This document shows positions 15,614-24,198 of a stretch of 64,000 bases of DNA, in pieces; the first letter of the stretch is position 1, and the number at the start of each line of letters is the position of its first letter. This DNA comes from Parabacteroides sp. Marseille-P3160 (GTDB lineage Bacteria; Bacteroidota; Bacteroidia; Bacteroidales; Tannerellaceae). The stretch is taken from assembly GCF_900162725.1 (NCBI RefSeq), contig NZ_LT799418.1:2823729-2887728 (forward strand), written 5' to 3'. Under the pieces are notes generated by a model. The model did no database searches. It was not told the DNA's origin and was given only the letters and a program-made list of their open reading frames with translations. Made by a program: the position numbers and the translations under genes.

Positions 15614-16888
15614 ATGAAGAACATTTTTAAACAATTACGGAAAGAATACCAGACGATTCATCTTGGCCAGAAGTCTAAGGCAATTGAATTATTGCGTTAT
15701 ATCGGGCCGGGATTATTAGTAACGGTCGGCTTTATCGACCCGGGTAACTGGGCCTCCAATTTTGCCGCCGGGTCGGAATTCGGATATGCCTTGCTTTGGA
15801 TCGTAACCCTGTCGACGATTATGTTGATTATCCTCCAGCATAACGTAGCCCATCTGGGGATTGTAACGGGTTTATGCCTGTCGGAAGCGGCGAATAAGTA
15901 TCTTCCGTATACAGCTTCCCGCTTTATTCTCTGGTCAGCTATCGGCGCATCCATTTCCACCTCATTGGCGGAAATATTAGGAGGTGCAATCGCCTTGAAT
16001 ATGCTTTTTGACGTTCCAATCAAGATCGGAGCTATTCTGACGGCCATCTTCGTCTTTGTTCTTATGTTCTCGAATACATATAAGAAAGTAGAGCGTTATG
16101 TGATTGCGTTCGTGTCAATCATCGGATTATCCTTTATCTACGAACTTTTTCTGGTCGACATCGATTGGCCCTTAGCGATGGAGTCGTGGGTGAAACCTTC
16201 TGTTCCTGAAGGTAGTATGCTCATTATCATGAGTGTATTGGGTGCTGTAGTTATGCCTCATAACCTGTTTCTCCACTCTGAAATAATCCAGAGCCGGCAA
16301 TGGCACTTGAAAGACGAGAAAGTAATGGAAAAGCAGTTGAAATACGAGTTTTTTGATACTTTCTTTTCGATGCTGATAGGATGGGCGATCAATAGTGCAA
16401 TGATCCTATTGGCAGCCGCCACCTTCTTCCGCCAGGGGATTGTCGTGGATGATCTGTCGCAGGCACATTCTTTGCTTCAGCCACTATTGGGGGAAAATGC
16501 AGTCATTATTTTTGCCGTTGCTTTGCTCTTTTCCGGCATCTCTTCGACGATGACATCCGGGATAGCTGCCGGCTCCATCTTTGCGGGAATGTTCGACGAA
16601 CCTTATAATATAGGGGATATCCATTCAAAGATAGGGGTGCTGATTTCTTTTGGAATCGCACTAATTATTATATTTCTGATTGGCAATCCGTTTAAAGGAT
16701 TGATTATTTCACAGGCAATCCTGAGTATTCAACTGCCGATTACTGTCTTCCTGCAGGTGCATCTTACCTCATCTAAGAAAGTTATGGGTAAATATGCGAA
16801 CACGCCTTTTACGAAGACTTTGCTTTATCTGATTGCTTCCGGAGTAACGGTTCTGAACATCTTATTACTGATTTCGCTTATTTTTTAA
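15614..16888 (+). CDS. mntH: NRAMP-family divalent metal transporter
   Basis: 424 residues with about 11 membrane segments. The family metal-binding motifs are present: DPGN at residues 42-45 in helix 1 and MPHN at 214-217 in helix 6, together supplying the Asp, Asn and Met ligands for Mn2+ or Fe2+ import driven by protons. The sequence ISSTMTSGIAAG near residue 320 is the conserved region of helix 8. The ATG at 15614 is preferred to the upstream start at 15584 because KNIFKQLRKEYQ is the natural cytosolic N-terminus. The gene stands alone behind a G-rich leader. It could carry either Mn or Fe; the sequence alone does not settle this. Confidence 0.92.
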   Translation: MKNIFKQLRKEYQTIHLGQKSKAIELLRYIGPGLLVTVGFIDPGNWASNFAAGSEFGYALLWIVTLSTIMLIILQHNVAHLGIVTGLCLSEAANKYLPYTASRFILWSAIGASISTSLAEILGGAIALNMLFDVPIKIGAILTAIFVFVLMFSNTYKKVERYVIAFVSIIGLSFIYELFLVDIDWPLAMESWVKPSVPEGSMLIIMSVLGAVVMPHNLFLHSEIIQSRQWHLKDEKVMEKQLKYEFFDTFFSMLIGWAINSAMILLAAATFFRQGIVVDDLSQAHSLLQPLLGENAVIIFAVALLFSGISSTMTSGIAAGSIFAGMFDEPYNIGDIHSKIGVLISFGIALIIIFLIGNPFKGLIISQAILSIQLPITVFLQVHLTSSKKVMGKYANTPFTKTLLYLIASGVTVLNILLLISLIF

Positions 16889-16971
16889 ACCCGCCGAGGA
16901 GGCACTTGATGTACTGGATTCTTGATAGATTGCTTACACATCTGAAACCTGACGGAGTAAGCGAGCTTTAG

Positions 16972-17073
16972 TTGAGTACGGTAATTGACAATGTTGAAGG
17001 ACAGGATTTATTCAGTTCGACAGGTGGAATTAAATCGGGGAAGACGTTTAACAATTTCACTTATGAACTTTAA
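16972..17073 (+). pseudogene. Possible C-terminal gene remnant
   Basis: A short open frame between stops encodes STVIDNVEGQDLFSSTGG and IKSGKTFNNFTYEL, with amino-acid use like a real protein end. No start codon or family could be assigned. The surrounding 287-base gap between the NRAMP and ABC genes otherwise shows nothing recognisable. Confidence 0.25.
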
Positions 17074-17175
17074 GACAAGCAATTAAAAACAATGAGAGAA
17101 AGCCAACACATGGGTGGAAGCTCTTTAACATAATGCAAGAACATTATAGAACAAAATGCGGCAGCATAAAACCCA

Positions 17176-18999
17176 ATGCCCATTTTGCCAGTTATTATGT
17201 TTTCGCTTAGCCAACGAAATAATCATAAAAATTGCAATACTGTGAAATTATTTTGGAAATATCTCAAACCGCATAAAGGGTTAATCTTTTTTTCGCTTCT
17301 TTTGGCAACCATTGCCCAGTTGTTAAATCTTATTGATCCAATTATTTTCGGGAAAATAATTGATGATTATGCAACTAATGTTGATAATAAAACAGAGAGC
17401 GAACTTATAAATGGTGTTTTATTCTGGTTAGCCATTGCCGTTGCCATTGCATTGCTTTCGAGAGTTGCAAGTGTATTCCAGGAATTTTTAACGAATAAAG
17501 TGGTTTCCAAGTTTGGAATGCAGATTTTTAACGACGGTATCCGTCAAACATTACGACTATCGTTTCAGGAATTTGAAGAAAGCCGCAGCGGAGAGACGCT
17601 ATCTATTCTGCAAAAAATAAAAAAAGATACGGAGCGTTTTGTCAATTCGTTTATTAATATACTTTTTTCTTCCATGGTAGGCATAGGCTTTTTGGTTTGG
17701 TACAGTATCACAAAAAGCTGGTTGCTCATCCCTGTATTTTTAATCGGCATCCTGTTGTTGGGATCGTTAACCGGACTTCTTTCAAAAAAGATAAAAACCA
17801 CACAACGCTCCATTAATAAAAAGACCAATGAAATTTCAGGAATAATTACCGAGAGTTTACGAAATATAGAATTGGTGAAAAGTCTGGGACTTACTTTTCC
17901 TGAAATTCGCAGGATGAAGGCACAAACGGAAGGCATTTACAATCTTGAAATGGCAAAGCTAAAAAGAGTTCGTATGCTCTCTTTTTTTCAAAGCGCGACA
18001 CTTAATATTCTTAAGCAATCTATTTTATTTATTTTGCTATGGCTTATTTTCAGGGACATTCTTTCAACAGGCGAACTTATTGCAATGCAGTTTATTTCTA
18101 CAAGCATATTTGGTCCGTTACAAAATTTAGGAACAATAATAGTGCAGTATCGGGAAGTGGAAGCATCTATTCAGATTTTTAAACAACTGATGCAAAAACC
18201 CATAGAAAAACGTCCCGAAGATGCCGTTGAAATAGATAGTTTAAACGCTATTTCTTTTGAAAATGTCATTTTCAGACATCAGAAAAGCTCGTTCAATGCC
18301 ATAGACGGCATTTCATTTCAGGCGAAAATCGGGGAAACCATTGCTTTTGTAGGTCCTTCGGGTTCAGGTAAATCTACATTAATTAAGCTGTTGGTAGGTT
18401 TATATAAGCCTGTTGGAGGAGATATATTTTTTAACGGCGTTTCTTTTTCACAAATAAGATATAACCCCCTGCGCCGTCAAATAGGTTTTGTAACGCAGGA
18501 CACACAACTTTTTGCCGGGACTATTCGTGACAATTTATTATTCGTAAAACCTGATGCAACAGATGATGAAGTGCTTGCAGCCTTAGAAAAAGCCTCTGCA
18601 AAACAGCTCACAGACCGCTCGCCAAAAGGTATTTATACGGTAGTAGGAGAAAATGGGATGAAACTTTCAGGAGGAGAAAAGCAACGTATATCCATAGCAA
18701 GGGCTTTACTGAGAAACCCGAAGCTGCTTATTTTTGACGAAGCAACCTCTGCTTTAGATTCTTTAACAGAAGAGACTGTTACCAATACCATTAAAACAGT
18801 TTCAAAAGACCGGGAGCGAATTTCTATTCTCATTGCGCACAGGTTGTCGACAGTTATGCATGCAGATACGATTTTTGTTTTAGAAAAAGGAAAGATTGTA
18901 GAGGCCGGTTCCCATCAAACGCTGTTAAGTCAAAAAGGACTGTATTATGCTATGTGGAGACAGCAAATAGGCGAACGCCGAAAAGAAGAAGTTCTTTAA
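17176..18999 (+). CDS. ABC exporter, fused permease and ATPase (multidrug/lipid type)
   Basis: 607 residues. A six-helix exporter membrane domain spans about 30-330, followed by an ATPase with Walker A GPSGSGKST (about 393), Q-loop region FVTQDTQLFAG, signature LSGGEKQR, Walker B LLIFDEATSALD and the H-loop IAHRLST. It is a complete half-transporter that would work as a homodimer; the substrate (drug, lipid or peptide) cannot be told. The start may be the ATG at 17176 or 17197. It is clearly AT-richer than nearby core genes and is preceded by an apparent gene remnant, both hints of acquisition. No partner gene is adjacent. Confidence 0.9.
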   Translation: MPILPVIMFSLSQRNNHKNCNTVKLFWKYLKPHKGLIFFSLLLATIAQLLNLIDPIIFGKIIDDYATNVDNKTESELINGVLFWLAIAVAIALLSRVASVFQEFLTNKVVSKFGMQIFNDGIRQTLRLSFQEFEESRSGETLSILQKIKKDTERFVNSFINILFSSMVGIGFLVWYSITKSWLLIPVFLIGILLLGSLTGLLSKKIKTTQRSINKKTNEISGIITESLRNIELVKSLGLTFPEIRRMKAQTEGIYNLEMAKLKRVRMLSFFQSATLNILKQSILFILLWLIFRDILSTGELIAMQFISTSIFGPLQNLGTIIVQYREVEASIQIFKQLMQKPIEKRPEDAVEIDSLNAISFENVIFRHQKSSFNAIDGISFQAKIGETIAFVGPSGSGKSTLIKLLVGLYKPVGGDIFFNGVSFSQIRYNPLRRQIGFVTQDTQLFAGTIRDNLLFVKPDATDDEVLAALEKASAKQLTDRSPKGIYTVVGENGMKLSGGEKQRISIARALLRNPKLLIFDEATSALDSLTEETVTNTIKTVSKDRERISILIAHRLSTVMHADTIFVLEKGKIVEAGSHQTLLSQKGLYYAMWRQQIGERRKEEVL

Positions 19000-19078
19000 A
19001 CCTGCTTCAAATAAGTACGTTCGTACATCCGTAAATTCTTATCGAACACAAAAAGACAAACAATTCAATAAGTAATAA

Positions 19079-19122
19079 AAACAAAAAGAGCGAAAACAAG
19101 CAGTATTCACTTATTTTCGCTT
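19079..19122 (-). terminator. Rho-independent terminator after tRNA-Ser
   Basis: On the minus strand AGCGAAAA pairs with TTTTCGCT and is followed by CTTTTTGTTTTT, 5 bases past the tRNA end. It may also stop the ABC-gene transcript from the other side. Confidence 0.75.
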
Positions 19123-19126
19123 TCAG

Positions 19127-19213
19127 CGGAGAAGTGGGGATTCGAACCCCAGATACCCGTAAAGGTATAACGGTTTTCGAGACCGCCCCGATCGACCGCT
19201 CTGGCACTTCTCC
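19127..19213 (-). tRNA. tRNA-Ser (anticodon CGA)
   Basis: 87 bases on the minus strand with the long variable arm of class II tRNAs (TTATACCTTTACGGGTATC). Acceptor GGAGAAG pairs with CTTCTCC, the anticodon stem GCGGT/ACCGT encloses CTCGAAA (anticodon CGA), and the T arm is TGGGGTTCGAATCCCCA. Confidence 0.95.
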
Positions 19214-19223
19214 TTTCCGGATG

Positions 19224-19231
19224 CAAAGGTA
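19224..19231 (-). promoter_or_regulatory. -7 promoter box of tRNA-Ser
   Basis: Minus-strand TACCTTTG, 11 bases upstream of the tRNA 5' end. Confidence 0.5.
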
Positions 19232-19290
19232 TAGAAAAATAGTATTCCGACGGCTAAGAAGCCTGTTTTTTTCATCCGGACAATTGAAAA

Positions 19291-21483
19291 CTACATCAGA
19301 AAATGTTCGCCTGCTTCTACCCTTTTCACTTTTCCATTGGGGAAAACGACTTCGGCGGAAGTTCCTTCCGGAACCACCAAACGAATAGTTAGCTTCTTCC
19401 CTTTTTTCGTGATTTCCGTCTCAATAATTCCATTGGCGGAGTTTATACGGGCGGAAACCTTTGTCAGAGAACCCATCTGTGGAGCAACACGAAAAGTACG
19501 GAAGCCCGGCGATGTCGGTTCGACGCCGCATACCTTCTGGCTGAGTAGCGTCAAGGGCCCTCCGCTCCAGGCATGATTGATCGTTCCGCCTCCAAATCCT
19601 TCTTCGCCGATGCCCCACCCTTCAAAGAGTGTCGTATATTCGGTGTGGGAAAGCATCTGCCCATAGCGTTCTTTCATTCGTTTGAGTGCGAAATCAGTTT
19701 CACCGATCTGGAAGAGCGCCTCCAAAACATATTTCTCCATATAAGGGCTGGCATGATATTCTTTTTTAAGGACTTTCAGCAGAGCAGGATATTTATCCGG
19801 AGAAGCCAGGCCGGAGAGGATAGCCATGGCCTGCGAGCGATCGTCGTCGGCGCCTTTATAGGAAGGCGTCCGGAAGGCTGTCCCTGTCCAGAAGGAAGAA
19901 TCGAAAGTCTCTTTCATCCGCTGCATCTGTCTTATCAGGGCATCGGCATCCGCCGTCTTCCCAAGTTGCAAGGCAAACGCATGTTCGGCTTTTAAAGCCA
20001 AATAATACCAGGCGCTGGTCAAGACGCCCTGATCTATGTTTTCTCCCCAATCGCCCCAACTCCATTCGCCATTCCGTTGAACCGGCTGTCCCTGCTCATT
20101 CAGTTTCCAGACCTCATGCAGGTAGCGATGCAAACGGTCGTATATTACCGGGATAAAACTGCTGTCGGCGCTATAATAATATTGCGTGTAAAAACCATAC
20201 CAACCGACGGAAGCAAGGATCTGCAAGGGCAATTCTCTCGCCCAGTTCCCGGCCGGGATAGGGGCGAAAAGCGTACCGTCCGGGCGCTGCCAGTCCATCA
20301 GTTCATGAATTCCCTTGAGCGCCAGTTTATGCGAAGAAGGGGAAAGGGCATAAAAAGCCTCTCCAAGCTCGTTCACTTCATCCCCCCACCATTGGGCCCG
20401 CTCACGGTCCGGACAATCCATATAGGTGTCACGCATCGTAACATATAATGTTCTCGCCGATCGTTTCCACAACTCATTATAAAAAGGATCGTTGCATTGG
20501 AACGAACCGCTAAACTCGGTATCGTAGCCGGTTTCCCTGTATTTCAGATCCAGCACCTCCACCCCTTCTGGCAAGATATAACGAACCTCATGGCCGTTCA
20601 TCCAACCCAGGCTTTCGTACTCCTGAACTCCTTCCCGGGTGATATATTCCGCCCGTATATTCGGTGTCCCCCCTCCCATATAGTTGTCGGTCCATATTCC
20701 AATGGTTTTCCCGGCAGCCGCTTTCACTTTGAAGTAAGGGGTTATATGGCAATTATAAGGCAGTTTACAATAAAGCGTATCACCTGCCGCCGATTTCCGT
20801 ATTTCCGCATAATCGGAGTAGCCATAATCTTTCCATAACGGAATCGGCCGCTCCACCAATTTGCCGAAAGGAGCCTGTCCGGGAGCGGCAATGACCTGCG
20901 CTGCCGGAAAGTTCCCAACATAGTCCGTACGATTCCAGCCGATCTTCTCTTTTCCCGCATCAAAGCGTATATTACTCTCCGGCAAACGATAATTCGGAAA
21001 GGGCGCTTCCGTATTTTGGTAAGCATCATAAACAAAGCACTGCCAACCGGCGTCCGAAGAAAGATTCACACCCGGAGCTTCAGCATCGAACAGCAAGGCA
21101 CCCGTTCCGCTATTCAAATGACTGAATCCGTTTTGACCGAAATGCCAGACCAGCACAGCAATCGTATTCTTTCCCGCTTTCAGGAAAGGCGCCAGTTCGA
21201 CCACATCGTAGTAGGTTGCATCGCGGGAAGGCCCCCGTTTCAATCCTCCTTCAAAAACGACCAACCGGTCATTCACCCATAGCCAATATTTGGAATCGAC
21301 GGCGATACGCGCTTTCAACGAAGGCGGTATTGTGGAAATATCCGTCACTTTCCTGTATCCCTGCCAGGTGTTTATCCGGCTTTGTGTATTTTCGCTGTTG
21401 ATCCACATTCCTTTCCATCCATCTGTTGCCTGCAGTATACAGAAACAGAGTAAAAACAAAAATAAAAAAACCGTTTTTCTCAT
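19291..21483 (-). CDS. GH78 alpha-L-rhamnosidase (copy 3 of the locus)
   Basis: 730 residues from the ATG at 21483, where a clean Sec signal (MRKTVFLFLFLLCFCILQA) begins; the frame continues upstream without a better start. A beta-sandwich N-terminal region (about 25-320) is followed by the six-hairpin catalytic barrel, with MDCPDRERAQWWGDEVNELG carrying the conserved acidic residues and Arg of GH78, then a C-terminal beta domain. It should release terminal alpha-L-rhamnose outside the cytoplasm. It is the last gene of the long rhamnose unit, 108 bases after the previous GH78 gene. Linkage preference cannot be predicted. Confidence 0.88.
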   Translation of the reverse strand: MRKTVFLFLFLLCFCILQATDGWKGMWINSENTQSRINTWQGYRKVTDISTIPPSLKARIAVDSKYWLWVNDRLVVFEGGLKRGPSRDATYYDVVELAPFLKAGKNTIAVLVWHFGQNGFSHLNSGTGALLFDAEAPGVNLSSDAGWQCFVYDAYQNTEAPFPNYRLPESNIRFDAGKEKIGWNRTDYVGNFPAAQVIAAPGQAPFGKLVERPIPLWKDYGYSDYAEIRKSAAGDTLYCKLPYNCHITPYFKVKAAAGKTIGIWTDNYMGGGTPNIRAEYITREGVQEYESLGWMNGHEVRYILPEGVEVLDLKYRETGYDTEFSGSFQCNDPFYNELWKRSARTLYVTMRDTYMDCPDRERAQWWGDEVNELGEAFYALSPSSHKLALKGIHELMDWQRPDGTLFAPIPAGNWARELPLQILASVGWYGFYTQYYYSADSSFIPVIYDRLHRYLHEVWKLNEQGQPVQRNGEWSWGDWGENIDQGVLTSAWYYLALKAEHAFALQLGKTADADALIRQMQRMKETFDSSFWTGTAFRTPSYKGADDDRSQAMAILSGLASPDKYPALLKVLKKEYHASPYMEKYVLEALFQIGETDFALKRMKERYGQMLSHTEYTTLFEGWGIGEEGFGGGTINHAWSGGPLTLLSQKVCGVEPTSPGFRTFRVAPQMGSLTKVSARINSANGIIETEITKKGKKLTIRLVVPEGTSAEVVFPNGKVKRVEAGEHFLM

Positions 21484-21591
21484 CTTTTTCTTTTTTATCC
21501 TATTCTCCGTTGTTATTTTGAACGGTTTAGTGCAAGAGAATTTTCCCATGCAAGCCGTCGCTTCGTATTTTACCAGCGGAACTTAACTATC

Positions 21592-24186
21592 TCACTTATG
21601 ATAGGTGAAGGTATAAATTCCTGATTTCACCTTTTTTACTTCATCTCCGATTTGTATTTCCGCTGTGCAATCGGCCGGTACCTGAACCGTCAGTTTCACA
21701 GAATCGCCATCCCGCTTCCATTCGCTTGTTATCAGTCCGCGAACCGAATGATATTCCCCTTTTGCCCAATCCAATTCTTCAGCAAAATGAGGCGTAAAAC
21801 GGATATGGCGAAAACCGGGCCGGGTGGCGTCATAATTAATGCCTGCCAGTTGATTCATCATCCAGGCGGAGACATCCCCCATAAAAACATGATTCAGGGA
21901 AGCATCCTTAAATTCCGGGCTGAGAGTCCAGGTTTCCGGCAAAGTGGTACATCCTTTCGTTTCCACCCAATAGCCCCATGAAGGCGCATCCGTCTTGGTC
22001 ACCATCTTCATTACATCGGACAAATAGCCGTACCGGGTAAGCATAGCCGGAACCGTTTTACTTCCCAGCAGTCCGAAATCGAGATAGTACTGGTTATCAG
22101 CCACCACCTTATGCAATAAGTCGGCAACCTGCTGTTCCTTTCCTTTCGGCGGCAATCCAAGATAGAGAGCCAACGCTTGCGCAGTCTGCGTACCGTTGGC
22201 ATAACGCCCGGAAGCAGCATCAAAGAACTTTTGATTGATCAATCCCTTTAATTCATCCGCTTTCTCCTGGTAAACAGACGGGTCTTTCCCCAACAGGGAA
22301 GCAAAGCGCGCCATCAACATATAATCCAGATAGTAATAGGCGGTTGATGTATATTCATTCGGAGTGGTGGATTTCCAATAGACCCAGTCACCCAACCCAA
22401 AAGTCAAATAACCTTCTTTTTCCTTTGTCTTGAGATAGTCCAGGTAACGTTCCAAGGCCGGATATATTTTCCTTATACATAGTGTATCCCCGTAATAATT
22501 ATATAAAGCGTTAGGGATAATAAAGAGGGCGGCATCCCACACCGGCCCCGGCCATTCGCCGAATCCCCAACCGCTGGAAGGAATGATTCCAGAAATATCC
22601 CCCGTCTTCCGTTGGTTATCGATGAAGTCGTCCATCCATTTCTCATAGAACGTGATGCCGTCGAAACCGAGTAATCCCAAGTCGACTGCGATATGGGCAT
22701 CGGCGGTCCATCCGTTTTTTTCGCGTTGCGGGCAATCGGTCGGTATACTATGTATATTACTCCGGTAGGACTGCATCGTAGCATCCCAGATATCATTCAG
22801 CAAAGGATTAGAACAGGAAAAGTTTCCCACCGGAGGGAGGTCGGTATGCATGAACAAAGCAGTCAGGCTCTCTTTCGCCAGCGTAACCGGTTTCGAACTT
22901 TCCACCTCTACATACTGGAAGCCATGATAGGTAAAGGAAGGCATGAAGATTTCCTCTTCTCCCGTGCCGGCCAATGTGAAGACATCTGTCTGAAAGATTT
23001 CATACGGCTTTACCGGATGATAGTAAACATTAATATTCCCTTGCTCCAATCGTCCGTCTTTTTTCAACAGTTCGCCATGCTTAATCGTGATGCGTGTACC
23101 CTTCTCACCTTTGACTGCCAGGCGACATAGCCCGGCGATATTCCTGGGGAAAGAATATACGTAGAGTTGGTCGTTGAATTTTTGCATATCCGTTGGTTCC
23201 ATCTCTTCCGTAATCCGGATTCCCGGCATCTGTTGGGATACGATAAGCGGAGCCGGAGAGTGGGTTAGTATGGCCGGCTTCCATTGGTTATCATCAAAAT
23301 CGGCCATATTCCATCCCTTTTCTTCCAGGCGGGCATCATAATGGTCTCCGCTATAAATATTATTATAAGTATAAGGTCCGGTCGATGTCTTCCATTCTTT
23401 GTCGTTGGTCTCCCATTTTTCGGTTTCACCGTTTGCGTAAGTCACCCGGAGCTGACATGAGAACCGGGGACGTTGCCTCCAGCTCGCGAGATGAAAATTC
23501 CAGACGGCTACCGATTGCTCGTTATACCAGCCATTACCCAATACGGCGGCTAATGCGTTTTTTTGTCCGGGCTGAACCAGATCCGTCACATCATGGCTCA
23601 CATAAAGAATCCGTTTGTCAAAATGGGTATATCCCGGATCCAGATAATTCTCCCCTACCCGTTCGCCGTTAAGGAAGAGTTCATGATAACCTGCCGAAGC
23701 GACATACAAACGGGCCTCCCGGATGGAATCCTTCGGGCTGAAAGTCGAGCGGAATAACGGGGCCGGTTCGAACTCCTTATCATGCTGATCGGTTATCCAG
23801 GGAACTGTCCAGGAATCGGCAGAGGTATCCATTCTTCCGGTTTCGAAAGTCGCCGGTTCCGAAGTCGGACAACGGCGGCCTTTTTGATCCCATACGGTAA
23901 CCGTCCAATAATATTTCGTAAAAGGTTTCAATGGACTACCCGGGATATAGACTTCCATCCGATCCGGATCGGTACCGATCCGGATTTCATTTTTCCGTAT
24001 GGAAAAACCTTTCTCCTCACCGGAATACTCCCAAGTAAAACGAGGATTCGGATTATCTATGCCAATCGGTTCCGTTAGAAATTCCGTACGCAGATGCGTA
24101 GGCGTTACTTTTTCATTCCGCACGCTACAAGCCGTTAATAAAAGGATTGTAATAAACAATTCGAGGAGAATAAAATTGATTTTCAT
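21592..24186 (-). CDS. GH78 alpha-L-rhamnosidase, lipoprotein (copy 2 of the locus)
   Basis: 864 residues. An LLTAC lipobox at about residues 16-20 predicts a lipid anchor. The order is that of full-length GH78 enzymes: an Ig-like N domain (PRFTWEYSGEEKGF), a lectin-like rhamnosidase N domain with LYVASAGYHELFLNGERVGE, the six-hairpin barrel with IPTDCPQREKNGWTADAHI, GLGDWVYWKST and TTLPETWTLSPEF, and a C-terminal beta domain. The catalytic acid/base region is intact. It acts at the cell surface or in the periplasm. Only 12 bases separate it from the preceding rhamnosidase gene, so co-transcription is near certain. Confidence 0.93.
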   Translation of the reverse strand: MKINFILLELFITILLLTACSVRNEKVTPTHLRTEFLTEPIGIDNPNPRFTWEYSGEEKGFSIRKNEIRIGTDPDRMEVYIPGSPLKPFTKYYWTVTVWDQKGRRCPTSEPATFETGRMDTSADSWTVPWITDQHDKEFEPAPLFRSTFSPKDSIREARLYVASAGYHELFLNGERVGENYLDPGYTHFDKRILYVSHDVTDLVQPGQKNALAAVLGNGWYNEQSVAVWNFHLASWRQRPRFSCQLRVTYANGETEKWETNDKEWKTSTGPYTYNNIYSGDHYDARLEEKGWNMADFDDNQWKPAILTHSPAPLIVSQQMPGIRITEEMEPTDMQKFNDQLYVYSFPRNIAGLCRLAVKGEKGTRITIKHGELLKKDGRLEQGNINVYYHPVKPYEIFQTDVFTLAGTGEEEIFMPSFTYHGFQYVEVESSKPVTLAKESLTALFMHTDLPPVGNFSCSNPLLNDIWDATMQSYRSNIHSIPTDCPQREKNGWTADAHIAVDLGLLGFDGITFYEKWMDDFIDNQRKTGDISGIIPSSGWGFGEWPGPVWDAALFIIPNALYNYYGDTLCIRKIYPALERYLDYLKTKEKEGYLTFGLGDWVYWKSTTPNEYTSTAYYYLDYMLMARFASLLGKDPSVYQEKADELKGLINQKFFDAASGRYANGTQTAQALALYLGLPPKGKEQQVADLLHKVVADNQYYLDFGLLGSKTVPAMLTRYGYLSDVMKMVTKTDAPSWGYWVETKGCTTLPETWTLSPEFKDASLNHVFMGDVSAWMMNQLAGINYDATRPGFRHIRFTPHFAEELDWAKGEYHSVRGLITSEWKRDGDSVKLTVQVPADCTAEIQIGDEVKKVKSGIYTFTYHK

Positions 24187-24198
24187 GAATTATTGTAT

